Assembly (NCBI GenBank): GCA_914767715.1
Contig: OU612066.1
Location: 17,429,001 to 17,493,000 of the forward strand
Source of the DNA: Membranipora membranacea
Lineage: Eukaryota; Bryozoa; Gymnolaemata; Cheilostomatida; Membraniporidae
Direction: 5' to 3'
Length of the DNA: 64,000 bases
In this document: positions 35,893 through 48,523 of the stretch, piece by piece
Numbering within the stretch: position 1 is the stretch's first letter
How the letters are laid out: every line of letters begins with the position of its first letter
Notes under the pieces: model-generated
Seen by the model: only the letters and a program-made list of their open reading frames with translations
The model's database searches: none
Told to the model about the DNA's origin: nothing
Made by a program: the position numbers and the translations under genes

Positions 35893-37353
35893 TATTCAAT
35901 TACATTGAAGTGCAATGGCGTAAATTTATTAATGTGTCCAAATTTTTCAATGTCAATATCAACCATCAAAAAACCAAGCTTTTGGTCAGCTGAAAATTAG
36001 CAAAATACAAACAGGTAAGTGCCAGGGGCCCATGGATTGCACCAAGGAGTTAACTCCTTGGTTGAAACAAGGAAAACTGAAATGAAGATAAATGCAGAGT
36101 TTTGTATGTAGAACCTAGTGTTGGATATGGCTAAGAACCTAAAATATGTGTTAACACACAACATGGGCTGCAACAACAAACCCACTATTATTACAACAAT
36201 TTATGCTGTGCTGAATGGACACTAAAAACCATCGCTGGCGACATGTGTTGTAAGACATGTGGCAGGTGCTGTATAGGACATGTCTTACCACAGAGTTGTA
36301 AGAGCAGAGCCTGTCCATAGACCATGATATTTGCAAATGTGTTGTCCATTATGAGTTACCTTCAATCAACAAAAAACTATTGTTGACTTGAGTGAAACTT
36401 TAAAAGTGGAATATTTTGGTTAGGACTATGCTATAAGCCTAATCATATTAGTAGTATCTACTAAATAACTCCTCCTTGGATGAACTTCTCTAACTCCTTG
36501 GTTGTACATGACTTTTTAGTTTGATCAAAGAAGTAGTACTCCTTGTCCCTGGTTTGATCACCTGACCTAGCTCAGGGAGAACGCCTGTCCATGAGAATTC
36601 CAATGTATTGTTCATCCCCCCCCAACAAACAGGGGTGGTTGATCATGGACATTGGCAGAGTGTACAACATTGAAGACTTCCTCGACAAGCATGCTCGAAC
36701 ATTAGGTTACTCCAGACGCAACAACCAGCAGTATACCATAAAGACTATTAGTTTTCAGCAGTAGGAAGTGCCATAGATATGCAATGAAGAGAAGATAATC
36801 ATGACTTTTAATGTGCTCAAACAAAATTAGACTTGCCAACCTTGATTTTCCAAAATGCTTAAAGGGCAACCAAGGTTTCGCAGCAATGCATTGATGGGTA
36901 GCAAATAATGTGCTGGGCAGCATCAGCTTTGTGCATTACGCGATGCAAAACTCAAAGTAGTTGCTGACTCTAAGCAGGGTAACACTTCAGTTTAGGGGAG
37001 GTTCCAAGACATTGCTGTAATGATGATAGAGCACAGGCTAAATAATAACAGGAACAGGAAACTGCTCTGTGGTTTTCTATTTTAGCTGAGTTTGAGTGCC
37101 TGATGGAAGAAATGTTTCACAAGAATTCTGGCTGAATAATCATCCGAATTATATTTTGTCTTTTTCCCCATGCAGAAGGTGCAATCTGCTATTAATCAAT
37201 GGCCATCAATGAGAAGTTGTTTGAAACCTTGGTTGCACTTTAATAAAATTACACTTACAATACTCCAGGGTGCCCTACACAACCAGAAATTATCTCAAAA
37301 ATATTTTTCTATTTGCACTTCGCTTCTGTCTCTCTCCCACTCTCTCTGACCCA
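35893..37353. other. Repeat-rich intergenic stretch
   Basis: No gene recognised. Contains an 18-bp perfect palindrome CAAGGAGTTAACTCCTTG at 36043-36060, and just before it (about 36010-36034) a motif GTAAGTGCCAGGGGCCCAT shared with the end of the hairpin element at 37354-37477. Confidence 0.5.
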
Positions 37354-37477
37354 TGGGACTTACACGTCTTTACTTTGCCAATGTCCAGTATCAACCACCC
37401 GAAAAGCACCAAACCTAAATGGTGTTTTTTGGGTGGTTGATACTGGACGTTGGCAAAGTAAAGACATGTAAGTCCCA
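37354..37477. repeat. 124-bp hairpin element
   Basis: A 47-nt left arm (37354-37400) is matched by its reverse complement at 37431-37477 with about three mismatches around a 30-nt loop. Ends are TGGGACTTAC and GTAAGTCCCA. Probably a non-autonomous foldback element. Confidence 0.75.
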
Positions 37478-38061
37478 GGGGCCCATTCTCTGACCTGGGC
37501 CATTTTCATCAAGGACGTTTTTCCTATAGCCAATGAGAACACTCCCCTCGCTGTCTCACGATCCAGTAACGATGTGGTAATGGCGAGGGGTTAAAGAGTA
37601 AAAATGTCCATACAGGTACTGTTGTGATAAAGAAGAGAAATGCCCGCGCAGGGAAAAAGATCTTTTGGACCTTTTCCTTGTCCTGTCATACTTTTCACCT
37701 GATATACCTTAAGCAACCCTGTAATATATTTTACGTGACATACTTTTACCTACCATGCTCATCTGCACAGTGAAAAGCTAGCTACTAGGGGTACAATTAA
37801 CAAGTTTGATAAGTCTGATAAGTTTGATAAGTGTGAGGGGGATTGGGTTGATTGATGTGAAGTCCCGAGGTGATACCAAGGAGGTCTTTTACTCCTTGGT
37901 CATTGGTGATACTACTCATATTATTACTTATTACTAGCATACATATCATAACATGGAATTATTAACTATATGATTATCCAAGGATATCGAATTGACCAAT
38001 ACACTGCTGATTGTGATACATGATGAATAAAAAGGAATTTTAATTAATTATTATGAAAGAG

Positions 38062-38182
38062 TCACAGGTCTACTCCAAAACCTGGGATTTTGGCAATTTT
38101 TGACTGCCCCCCTTGAGTTTTTGTTGGGGGGGGGGCAGTCAAACATTGCCAAAATCCCAGGTTGTCGAGTAGTGGACCTGTG
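38062..38182. repeat. 121-bp hairpin element with C/G tract centre
   Basis: The left arm starts CCACAGG-like sequence (CACAGGTCTACTC) and contains AACCTGGGATTTTGGCAA; the right arm (about 38127-38182) is its reverse complement with a few changes. The centre has C and G homopolymer runs that pair with each other. Outside the arms nothing is coding. Confidence 0.7.
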
Positions 38183-38757
38183 GAAAATGTGTTGTTCATT
38201 TTTCCCAATCCCTTAAAACTACTATGGCACTCGCTTTCAAACTAGGAGATAACAATCAGAATGAATGGGTTGGTGTAGTATCAGCTGAGATCATCAAGCA
38301 TTGCCTCAAGCAAAGCAATGGAATCATACATGGAAAAATATCTGGTAGCTTGTCAATTATATAACTATAGATAATTTTACTTCCAACAATCAAACCGGAA
38401 ATAGAATCTCAGGGAGAAGAAGGCAAGGAAAGATTACTTAGTTGAGGTCCCAAGGAAAGTACAACGGATCTTGATAGCGTCCCTACCAACATGCCGTATC
38501 CTGTATTTTTTAATCTCAGGCTAATGGCCTTGCAGGTCAAGGCTAATGACTTTAAGAAGAAAAAAGATAGTGACTTACTTGATGCTTCTGCTTTTATACT
38601 CTATTTTCTTGACATTGGTGGTTGCAGAAATAACTTTTCTGACAACCCATAGCCAACACTAAAATATTAATGTATTTACCATCTATTAGTATGGCTCCAG
38701 CATGAGAACAGTTTACTCCGCTGTTTTCAATTGTACACATTTACTGCAGTACCTACC

Positions 38758-39012
38758 CTAGACTAGAGGTCTAGGCTGAGTGTAAAAATGGTAGTCACGG
38801 TTAGGTCGATGTAATTTGCAGACCAAAGTAGCATTTGTCTCCCCTAGCGAAGTGCTTGTTTTTGAGAATGCTCTACATCCAGACAACAAGTAATCAAATA
38901 ATGCATGAGCATCCTTATTTAATTCCTGTGAACCAGTATCACATCCAAGAGATTTGAAGTCGGCAAATACGTGGCCATTGATTGAATCAATTGGCATTGC
39001 TTCTGGCACCAC
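38758..39012 (-). other. Unassigned open frame, possible terminal exon
   Basis: An 84-codon minus-strand frame with balanced composition (contains H-V-F-A-D-F-K-S-L-G-C-D-T-G, A-H-A-L-F-D-Y-L-L). No homology is recognised and no paralog occurs in the window. A CCAG sequence just inside the 5' end could be an acceptor. It may be a gene remnant or chance. Confidence 0.25.
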
Positions 39013-39309
39013 TTACATCAACTTACATCAAAGACGACATCGCGCTAGTCCGCCTAGGGGGCGCAAGGGGCGTGTCTCAGTTTTTGGACATAACTACATA
39101 AGGTTTGGACATTGTTCCAGGATACCATCCCATGGGTATTTTGGTTCAGAGTGGGTACATGTACCCATCCAGTAGGGCATCAGTAGTATTGTCCTCTGAT
39201 TGTCCTTAGATTTTCATATCCCGTATTGTCCGGGGCAGAAAACTGTTATGAAAACAGTTCCCTGTGGCAGCGATAGAGCGTGGCTCGTTCCGTGTTTGTG
39301 ATCTTGTCA

Positions 39310-40357
39310 AGACTGTAGTATGGGGCTGGTTTATTATTTCATCGTAGGATGTGCAGGGTGGGCCTCCTCTCTTGACAGTACCTTATTTAAGAGCCTTACC
39401 CTGGAATTTTTCTGCCGAATAACTAGCTGTTCCAGCTGCAATTTCTTCTTTGCTTCCGTAACACCCCTCCTCCACTTCAATCCACAGATCATTCTCACAC
39501 CTTGGTTTTGCACAATCTCGAGTGCCTCGATCTCCCTCTTTGTGGAAGGATCTCAGGCACAGGAACCATATTCCAGATGAGGAAGGCAGAGAGACATTTA
39601 TGCAATCAGTCTGGCTCTCTCCGGTGCCCAGTAGAGAGCTCATCTGATCATCCCAATCTGCTTTCTGGCGCTGCAGATTATGTCGGCTATGTGGTCAGTG
39701 AACTTTAGGTCTGACTACAGTATCACTCCCAAGTATTTGCAGTGATCTGTGTGCTCCAGCACTATATTGTCCATAGTGTACTCTGGGACTGTTCTCTGGG
39801 GATGGAAGGCAATAATCTTACATTTCTTAGCATTAAAACTCATCCCCCAGGTTTTAGCCCAGGTGTTCAGTGACTCCAAGTTGGCTTGAAATCTCTCCTC
39901 ATCATTTGTGTTGTCTACATTTTGGTACATCAGGGTATCATCAGCAAATAGGCCAGCAGAGCAATCAACATGACTGGGGAGATCGTTGATATACACCAAA
40001 CACCAACACCGAGCCCTGTGGGACTCCGGATGTCACTAGAAGGGGTTCAGATTTAGCTCCATCCAGCACCACTGTCTGCGATCGGTTACACAGGAAGTCA
40101 TGTATCCAGTCCAGCAGGTAGCGTTCCATACCAGGCATGTCCGTCAGTTTTTGCATTAGCAATGCATGTGGTACGCGGTCAAAGGCCTTTGACAGGTCCA
40201 AAACTGCTGTATGCACACTGGACTTCTTGTCGGTTGCTCCTATGATCTCATGCAAAGTGGCGCATATCTGAGTTTCACATGAGAGCCCTTTCCTGAAACC
40301 ATGTTGTCTATTGTGGAGCCAACTATCAATCTTCTCTAGAAGGTTAATAGGCAACAC
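39310..40357 (-). pseudogene. 5'-truncated non-LTR retrotransposon (LINE) reverse transcriptase
   Basis: Minus-strand frames carry reverse transcriptase motifs in order: H-G-F-R-K-G-L-S-C-E-T-Q, A-V-L-D-L-S-K-A-F-D-R-V-P-H, S-G-V-P-Q-G-S-V-L, then after a frameshift near 39990 V-Y-I-N-D-L-P and F-A-D-D-T (the catalytic Asp pair), N-A-K-K-C-K and Y-L-G-V-I-L. Further downstream, out of frame and with stops, come parts of the usual C-terminal region. The N-terminal half and the endonuclease are missing. The order and spacing suit a CR1/Jockey-like LINE, clade not certain. It is inactive. Confidence 0.85.
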
Positions 40358-41256
40358 AAAAAGTGGTGGTCAGGAATTGATACATTTGTTACATTATGAA
40401 TTTATAATTATTGCTAGGTCTCTAAATACCTGGCTAAATGCTCTTAGCAAGGCAGAAGGCTTCTACTTAGTGCTGGGCGATTAAACGATATAGAACGATG
40501 AGGATCGATGTTGCACTTGATCGATTTGATTTTCATTGTTTGGGTGCAACGATGTGTGTATCTAAATAATTGGTCCATTGAAATAGTAAGCAATATATTG
40601 ATATTAATCGGTTCTGTGAATAACAAGATTTTACATAATGGCCCGCCATCTATTATCATGTTTAGTCTTATTAGAGCTCAATCATGACATCTAGATAGAT
40701 AATTATGCTCATTTACATATCTCTAATGGATTGTCAAATTGTATTTATTATCTCATCAATCATATTTGGGGAGATATCAGCCAATATTTCTCAAGTGGGA
40801 AAATTAAGCAAATTTGTTTGCTCCCTGGTTCCATGAAGAACGGAAGTGCCATTACACCTCATTGTAACCAAAGCTTAGATACCACTCCTCTCTTTTACTC
40901 CTTGCTATAACCCTAACAGGATTGAGAGACTTCACATGGAAAGGGTTGCTCAGACATATTCTGTGGCCAACCATTAGTGTTAGCACACAACAACAGTAAC
41001 TACCGACAAAACTTCAGCGACCATACAAACAGCAGCGAAAAGCAGATAGGCTGTCAACATAAAAAATAAGCATGTTTACTTACGAGGTGACACCAGCTCC
41101 TAACTAGGGAAGGCTTGACAGAGAGAAGCTATCTATGCCAATTCTTTTCCCTATCACAACTACATGAGCTCTGCCTTGGTTGAGAATGGCCAACATATGA
41201 CTTTCCTTTTGGGCGCTGTTTATTCCTTCCACCTCGAGTTTGGTCTGAGCTCCAAT

Positions 41257-41800
41257 TTAAACGACAACAGCAATCTTGGACTGTGACGCCTTCACGCAAA
41301 CAAAACCATTAGTACAACCCTGTTGGTGGTTTGACATCCCTTGACATCTGAAACACTGGCCTTCAGGACAGTAACGCGTAATTTGACCATCTTTATGACA
41401 TATATAACAGCCAGAATGATGACTACTTCCATGACTTAAATTCCTCATTTCACGTTCCGGAGAAGGGTAATCATCAAGGTCACTCCTGCCATCACCATCA
41501 CCATTATAGCGATGGTTGTCACTACAATATCTCTTGCTGTTACTGTGAGAACCTCGATTAGAATGGTTACTATCATCATCATCATACTTACACTACTCTC
41601 ATCACTTTTCTCTCGGTGTGGACTACACCTCACTTCACCAACACACTAATGTATAACGCTAACATTTGGTATCGCATTGATTGGATCACAGACTACACTC
41701 GACTCAGTGTGTACTTCATCTATAACAGGTATTTTTGCAGGTACCTGTTCACTCCCTGACAGCGCATAAGTCTGGTCCGATCTGATTAAGACAGAAAAAT
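41257..41800 (-). pseudogene. CCHC zinc-knuckle ORF remnant, copy 1
   Basis: Reading on the minus strand, an upstream block (S-D-Q-T-Y-A-L-S-G-S-E-Q-V-P..) runs to an in-frame TAG at 41648-41646 and continues in the same frame into R-C-S-P-H-R-E-K-S-D-E-S-S. A frame change in an ATG/GAT repeat then leads to a Ser/His-rich stretch and two knuckles: C-Y-I-C-H-K-D-G-Q-I-T-R-Y-C (the His is now Gln) and C-F-R-C-Q-G-M-S-N-H-Q-Q-G-C. Tandem CCHC knuckles bind single-stranded nucleic acid and occur in Gag and CNBP-like proteins. Which ancestor applies is not clear. Confidence 0.55.
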
Positions 41801-42496
41801 GCAAGTTATATATACGGATTCACCTGCTTCGCTGTAATGACAGCATATTTCTTACGCAGTTTAGAGACTAGATTTGATTTGAATTAAAATGTAATGAAAC
41901 AGTGCAAAATAGAATGACACACAATTTGGAGCCACACAGAGTGATTGCAAAATTATTGTAAATCATTTTGCCTTATAGAAAGCCAGTATTCTTGCAAAGT
42001 ACACTCTAGTAAAGTAGCTGTTGTAACTGCACAGTTACCATACTGAAAAAACTGTGCTGCTTTGTATGCCCCACGAACATGCAACACAGGAACTTTCCAG
42101 TTGCAACATTGGAAACATGTTGTCACGTACTATGTGCCCACTGAGTAACTCTCAAGTAGTATGAGCAGAGAAGACAACTCCAAGATTCATGTACAACAAG
42201 ATGACAACAAACATTATGATATGAATACTCCACAGGCATCAAGGAGAATTCTCCCTGCTGGTATTATCTACTTGCTGCTTCTTCTTCTTCTGCTTTGTTA
42301 TTGCAGTCGACCGGGTCCTTGTAGCAATGTTCATATCATAGAGTTATAATATTCTCTAGAGTGGCAATGTAGTACTAAAAATGTCCTACTTAATTGTAGC
42401 GCAATCTCATGAGGCAAAAAAATCTGGTTGTGCATGACTGGTGTATGCACAACGATTTTATCATTGACAAAAGTCGAATTGGGCAAGTGCACCTAC

Positions 42497-42575
42497 CTTG
42501 GTGGGCTTGACCATCAACTTGTGTTTGCCAGCGCTCCTCTTTAACCTTGTGCACCTAGTCACCTCATATGTATAT
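42497..42575 (-). other. Conserved 79-nt exon-like block, unit 1
   Basis: Bounded on the minus strand by an acceptor (CACAG) and a donor (GTAGGT). Only one frame is open in all three units (T-Y-E-V-T-R-C-x-R-L-K-R-S-A-G-K..L-M-V-K-P-T-K). Equivalents are at 49539-49617 and 58227-58305. Probably an exon of the minus-strand gene whose remnants include the zinc-knuckle ORF; the link is not proven. Confidence 0.4.
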
Positions 42576-42680
42576 CTGTGTAAATAACTGGTTTTATATT
42601 TATTTGCTTAGCTGACCCTTTTTCATCGATCAATTTATTGAACAAAATTATAATTTGTAGACAAAGGCTTCAATGTTACC

Positions 42681-44535
42681 ATGGAGGCTAGCTCTGACGT
42701 AGAACATAAGCTATCAGCATTCATCAGTCAGCTTCTCTCAGGAGTGGTGAGTTTTTCACCTTACCTGTTTCTCTGATTGCGACCTATATGATGCTCTATG
42801 ATATTAATGCCATCAGAATAAGAATTGCATATTATGTACAACTAAATAAACTAATGATCAAACAGCTGAAGGAAACTGTGGTTATGATTTGAGGTATATA
42901 CTTAAATGCCCAATAACTTTCTTTTACCAGGTTGAGTCTGTGAGCCAGCAAGGATACCAGGTGGCATTCTTAGCCTCAAAGTGTGGTGATGATAGTAATG
43001 ATATACTCTCACTTCATGGTGGACTCTCTCTCAGTATACAGAAACAGTTAGAAGTCAATTTCAAGAGTCTCATTAAAGGTAATTTCTGATGAAAAATAAC
43101 ATTTCTTTTAGTAAAATTGAGATACCCGGTCGTACTTACTAGAATTCTCATTTTGACACCAGAGCTCGTTTCAGGATATGCTTTTGTCATAATATTTCAG
43201 GTTGTATACCAATGCAATCCGTGATTGAATATGCTTGTGCACATAAGTTTGCTCGCATTCCAAGAGTAGACAACTCCACACAGCCAATAACCAACCCCAA
43301 AATGAAATATATAGTTACAACAGTATTCAGAGCGGGGCCCAAATGTTTGGCAGACTAGGTAGTATATCCAAACATAATTAATTGAGTGCATATTAGTTGT
43401 GATGAGTTTACATTAGCTATATATTTTGACAGAAGATTCTCATGAAGGACACTGCAGTATTATTCAGTCTCCAGAAGTGACCGTACCATCTAACCATCCA
43501 GTCAGTATACCATTAACAGATACTCTTGCTGCAGCATCTTCATACGACGATCTAACATCCAATACAAGAACAAGCATGGAGTCTGCAGCACATGAGGATA
43601 CTATTGAAGAAGAATGTAACTCGGAGTTTGATGCTAGCCAACCTGAATACTTCCTAACTGATGACACTGAACTCTCACCGACTACTGATAATGATGTTGA
43701 TGAACCAGTAGAGTATAACGATGGTGAAAGACTCGATGCGATTCAGAATCAGGAAATGCAGATCAAACCTGAACCTCCTTGTGATCTGCAGATAGAGCAT
43801 GATGATACCCAGACTAGGTCATATCCAGACCCAGAACCTAGATTCGAGAGTTTGAGAGTCATTAGGACGTGTAAATCTAAACTGATATACCACCTGCGGT
43901 TACATACAGGAGAAAAACAATACGCTTGCACTGAATGCCCTTTCAGAACCTTGAAACTAATAAAGTGCAGAAAGCATATGATGACACACAGAGAAAAACC
44001 ATATGCTTGTACCAAATGCCCTTACCGAACCACAATATTACCGAGTTTGGAAGCGCACATTCTGACACATACAGAAAAACCATTTTCTTGTTCGGAATGC
44101 CCTTTCATAACCGCACAACAATCAAATTTGAAAATTCACATGCTGACGCATACTGCAGAAAACTCGTTGGTTTGCCCTGAATGCCCTTTTAGAAGCATCC
44201 ATCTCTCATCTATGAAAAAGCACATGCTCCAACATACCAGAGAGAAACCATTTACTTGCCTAGAATGCCCATATAGAACTGCAAGTCAATCAGATTTGAA
44301 GTTGCACATTATGACACATACGGGGGAAAAACCATTTGCTTGTTCGGAATGCCCTTATAAAACTGTGTATAAATCAAATTTGAAAACCCACATGCTGACT
44401 CATACTGGAGAAAAATCATTAGCTTGCCCTGAATGCCCTTATAGAAACCGGCGTCTCTCAAATATGAAAAGGCACATGCTCAGACATACTGGAGAAAAAC
44501 CCATTGTGGTGCCCTCAATTGCAATCCCTAACTAG
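42681..44535 (+). CDS. C2H2 zinc finger protein, copy B1
   Basis: Exons 42681-42746, 42931-43078 and 43433-44535 give 438 residues. The ATG exon starts at an acceptor (42660), so a leader exon lies upstream. Residues 1-71 are the conserved family N-terminus (Q-K/H-K-L-S-A-F-I-S-Q-L-L-S-G-V, Q-Q-G-Y-Q-V-A-F-L-A-S-K). Then an acidic linker with I-K-P-E (SUMO consensus; the earlier I-K-V-E of other copies is I-E-E-E here), and seven C2H2 fingers of the form C-x2-E-C-P-F/Y, ending with a short basic tail P-S-I-A-I-P-N. Some linkers are shortened (T-H-R-E-K-P, T-H-T-E-K-P). Likely a nuclear DNA-binding protein. All exons are intact, so the gene may be active. Confidence 0.85.
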
Positions 44536-47107
44536 TCAACCCCAAGTTTTTATAATTGTAATGAAAAGTTGTGGATTTGCAAATTGAAATTCCCAAATAG
44601 TTCAAAACCTACAAACCTGTCAACAGTTTAAGCTGTTATACCAGGACACGTCATAAAAGCCTACAATCTGAGTTTTGTCGCCTACCAAAACATTCTCTGA
44701 TTTTCCTGCATCCCGCCTGCATCCCGCCTGCATTAGTAGGAGTTGCACCCAGACACTGCACTTGCTGTTTTACCGTAGAGGGTGAGCAACTCCCAATATA
44801 GACAAATATGATCAAACCTAATCTATCATCTTCCAAGGCCTTCTCATTTTAAGCCTTATTCCTACATGAGTTTGTGTTGATTTGTTTAATGATCTCATTT
44901 AACAGGTTATATTTACATAAAACACACCGAGGACACCTTCTATTATTACAAATATTTTGCATTGTTTGTTTTTAGAATATCATTCATCATGTCGTGTCGG
45001 TTCTAGTCGAATAAAAATAAAGTTCATTGATGTTACTGTTATTTTCCGAAGTAATAACATGACCAGTCTGATCAGCAGACACAAATGTAAAACTCCACCA
45101 TTTATAGGATCAACCGATTATGGTATATCAGCTGTCGTGTAGTTCAGCAAAACCTTTTTGTTATCAATATCTAAATAACAGCATCAATATATATATATAT
45201 ATTGCCAGATTAATGACTGTCCTTTGTAGAAAATTATATGAACAATCAATTAAGTTTTACCAAATTACCTCAACTATTCTGAGTTTCATTAAACCTAAAT
45301 ATGGCACGGTCAAGAAAAGATAAAATGACACCCAGCAAAGTTGAAGTATTCTAACTATCTATCAATGTATATTAATTTCATACTGACCTTGAAACCTGTC
45401 TGTGTATATTCCAATTCTATAATAAAATAGTGTTCTACTTGGTTGAATGAAATGTGATGAAATGCTATTTGGTAGTTGTTTTCAAATGACGAAAGAGTCA
45501 GCAACTCCTGCATTGCTAATTTATATGAGCTCTGTACTGAATAGGGTTAGGCCAACTCGATCCACCCATAGATAATATACTTAATAATGTAACAGGTGAG
45601 TTTTGGTCAGGAACAAATGATTGCCTTTAAAATTAAGCAAATAATGCTTTATATGATACACAGCGCTGTGGCTGTGAGAAAAACATGAGGATTTTATTAG
45701 AAACATAAATGACATACATCTTTTTCTTCATCGGTGCACAGATGAATAATATTGGTACGGTACAGATTATTAATATGAGAATATATATCATACATACATA
45801 TAATTTACCCTCCTCTTTGGCTTTGCACAAGGCAGCTAATTTGCCTCGAAATTGATATGTTGCCAAATTTAATTGAGCGCTGGAGTTGTCTCGCTGTGTC
45901 ACTGCAGCAGATGCAACAATAAATAAGTTATCAGACTTTGTTGTGGATGGTAAAGCGATAAAATGTTAATGTTAATGTAAATACTCCACGTTACTAAGTC
46001 ATACCAAATCATATTGGCCTTCTTTGTACATAAAGCACAGTATATTTTGGCACCAATATTAACCCCAAGGCCCCCTATGTGCCTTTAGCGGTAATAGTTG
46101 TGGCTTAAAAGATTCAACTTTTGTAATTGTTTGGTTGAGTTTTTTAATCATTCATTCTCCTTAATCATAAAAGCTATCATTGGAAATGCCGGGGGGGGGG
46201 TATGAATAATAAATGATAAGAGAAAATCTACTATTTGTGAAATCTGCTATAATTATCTACATGTGTCGCCAAGTTAGACCGGCCATACATACCATGATAT
46301 ACCAAATTTCCAAGACGGCCAGGAAAATAACCAAGGACTTTAACATAATATCTGATGCTGCACCATATAATTTGCCTTTTTTCTTGAGGTTTGCAACCAT
46401 GAATCAACTTTGCCTAGACTGAAAAGTCGAATAAGAACCTGAAAAGTACTAGATTTTGGCCGTATGTGCCATAGATAGGCAATGAAGCAAAGACAATCAC
46501 AACTATCATATTGAAACTCGACTCAAGTCTTTTTGTTCGGTCAGTTCATCTAACTCCTTGGTAGAAGGAATTCATTTCTTTGCTTCACCCAAGTTGTTCA
46601 TTACCCTGCATCAGACCGTGATCAGACTTATTGGACGGCTTAAAAATGATAGATACCAGCTGTGTCACACAATTGCATCCCGTTGAGCTCATTTTCTTCC
46701 ACCACTGCTATTTTCATAAACACAGCATAGTGCATGTTGGCAGGAGTTCTCATGCTGCTCCTCAATTATTTGGAGTTGCCAATTTTGGAGTTACCTTTTC
46801 ATGCAAGAGATTTATTTAGTTGAAAGTGGCAAAACTCAAACAGCTAGCTGATAAAAGAGTTACAACCAATGTGATTGGGCCAATTGCCCAATAACATGCT
46901 AACCCAAGATGAAGGTACTAAATTCACGACTACATACTACAGACTACATTTGCTTGTTTATATGAGGTATACCTTGTCTAGCTGGTCTAGTTCATTGTCA
47001 GCTTACTAATATTTTACTAATCTTTGTTACCATTGCCAAGGAGTAATTGTTACACCTTGCTATTGTGATGAAGTTGGGTTCAGTAATTAGTTTATACAAG
47101 TGTGTGT

Positions 47108-47962
47108 CAAGTATTTGATTGATTTTGATGATGGCAAGATGATACAAGGCAGTCCACTCACCATGAAAGTCAGTTTTGTGTAGACATGTGCCCAAAGTAT
47201 AGTATCCTCAAGGTCACAGGTCAAGTCAGTCTCTGTTATAATTAGGTCAGGGTAGAATGATGGGAACTCATTGGTGGTATGAAGGGAGAGCTTCTAGATA
47301 CATGATCATGTACACCATCATGACAAGTATTTGATTGATGATGGCAAGATGATACGAGGCAGTCCACTCACCATGAAAGTCAGTATCATTTTGTGTAGAC
47401 ATGTGCCCAAAGTATATTATCCTCAAGGTCACATGTCAAGTCAGTCTCTGTTATAATTAGGTCAGGGTAGAATGATGGGAACTCATTGGTGGTATGAAGA
47501 GAGCTTCTAGATACATGATCATGTACACCATCATGACAAGTATTTGATTGATGATGGCAAGATGATACAAGGCAGTCCACTCACCATGAAAGTCAGTATC
47601 ATTTTGTGTAGACATGTGCCCAAAGTATATTATCCTCAAGGTCACATGTCAAGTCAGTCTCTGTTATAATTAGGTCAGGGTAGAATGATGGGAACTCATT
47701 GGTGGTATGAAGAGAGCTTCTAGATACATGATCATGTACACCATCATGACAAGTATTTGATTGATGATGGCAAGATGATACAAGGCAGTCCACTCACCAT
47801 GAAAGTCAGTATCATTTTGTGTAGACATGTGCCCAAAGTATATTATCCTCAAGGTCACATGTCAAGTCAGTCTCTGTTATAATTAGGTCAGGGTAGAATG
47901 ATGGGAACTCATTGGTGGTATGAAGAGAGCTTCTAGATACATGTACATCATCATGACAACAA
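47108..47962. repeat. Four-copy tandem repeat, 213-216 bp unit
   Basis: Copies begin with CAAGTATTTGATTGAT at 47108, 47324, 47537 and 47750. The later two are almost identical, so expansion there is recent. Unit 2 of the segmental duplication has only one copy of this sequence (about 55754-55920), and unit 3 none was found. The unit has no consistent open frame of its own beyond chance. Confidence 0.85.
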
Positions 47963-48523
47963 ACCTAAGATAGGAATATTCCACATGCCCTTACTATTAC
48001 GCGAACTGCAAAATGCAGAGGGAACCCTTCCTCAAGCATGGCATTGGCATTAGGGGTGGGAGAAGTGCGAGGGACCGGGAAAGCTAAATTTGCAACATCA
48101 ACAATTTGAATGATAAACTGAGGCCAACCCTTTACGATTCTTCACAGGGAGGGGTGGAGTGAAGGCTGGGTTTTAACCCTGCTAAAAACCCGTCTGTACG
48201 AGCGGAAATTTCTTGCACAAACAGTGTGTCAGATGATATGAGAGGGCATTTCAAGGACAGATTTTTGAGTTGATTTTTTTACACACTCTATAACCCTAAC
48301 AGGATTGAGAGACTTCACATGTCCTTTCTTTGGGAAAGGGTTGCTCACACACATCCTGCGGCCAACCATTAGTGTCAGCACACAACAACAGTAACTACCG
48401 ACAAAACTTCAGCGACCATACAAACAGCAGCGAAAAGCAGATAGGCTGTCAACATAAAAAATAAGTATGTTCACTTACGAGGTGACACCAGCTCCTAACT
48501 AGGGAAGGCTTGAGGGAGAGAAG

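Larger units (their letters stand above)
40905..48287. repeat. Tandem segmental duplication, unit 1
   Basis: Starts with CTATAACCCTAACAGGATTG.. followed by AGAGACTTCACATG, a junction seen again at about 48290 and 56165. Content in order: zinc-knuckle remnant (-), a conserved 79-nt exon-like block (-), the three-exon zinc finger gene (+), then about 2.5 kb of alignable 3' flank and a 213-bp tandem array. The 3' flank (44536-47107) contains no further gene that I can support, only an AT microsatellite at 45188-45203 and a G run near 46191-46200. Confidence 0.85.

Noticed and set aside
40470-40660. Stretch beginning GTGCTGGGCGATTAAACGAT, which resembles the end of some hAT-type MITEs
   Set aside because: No matching inverted end or target duplication was found, so it is not listed as an element.
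42161-42349. 62-codon frame with a leucine run in unit 1
   Set aside because: The equivalent positions of units 2 and 3 carry early stops, so it is not maintained.
47386-47858. Repeated 62-64 codon frames on the minus strand
   Set aside because: They repeat only because the 213-bp DNA unit repeats; the single copy in unit 2 does not keep the frame.
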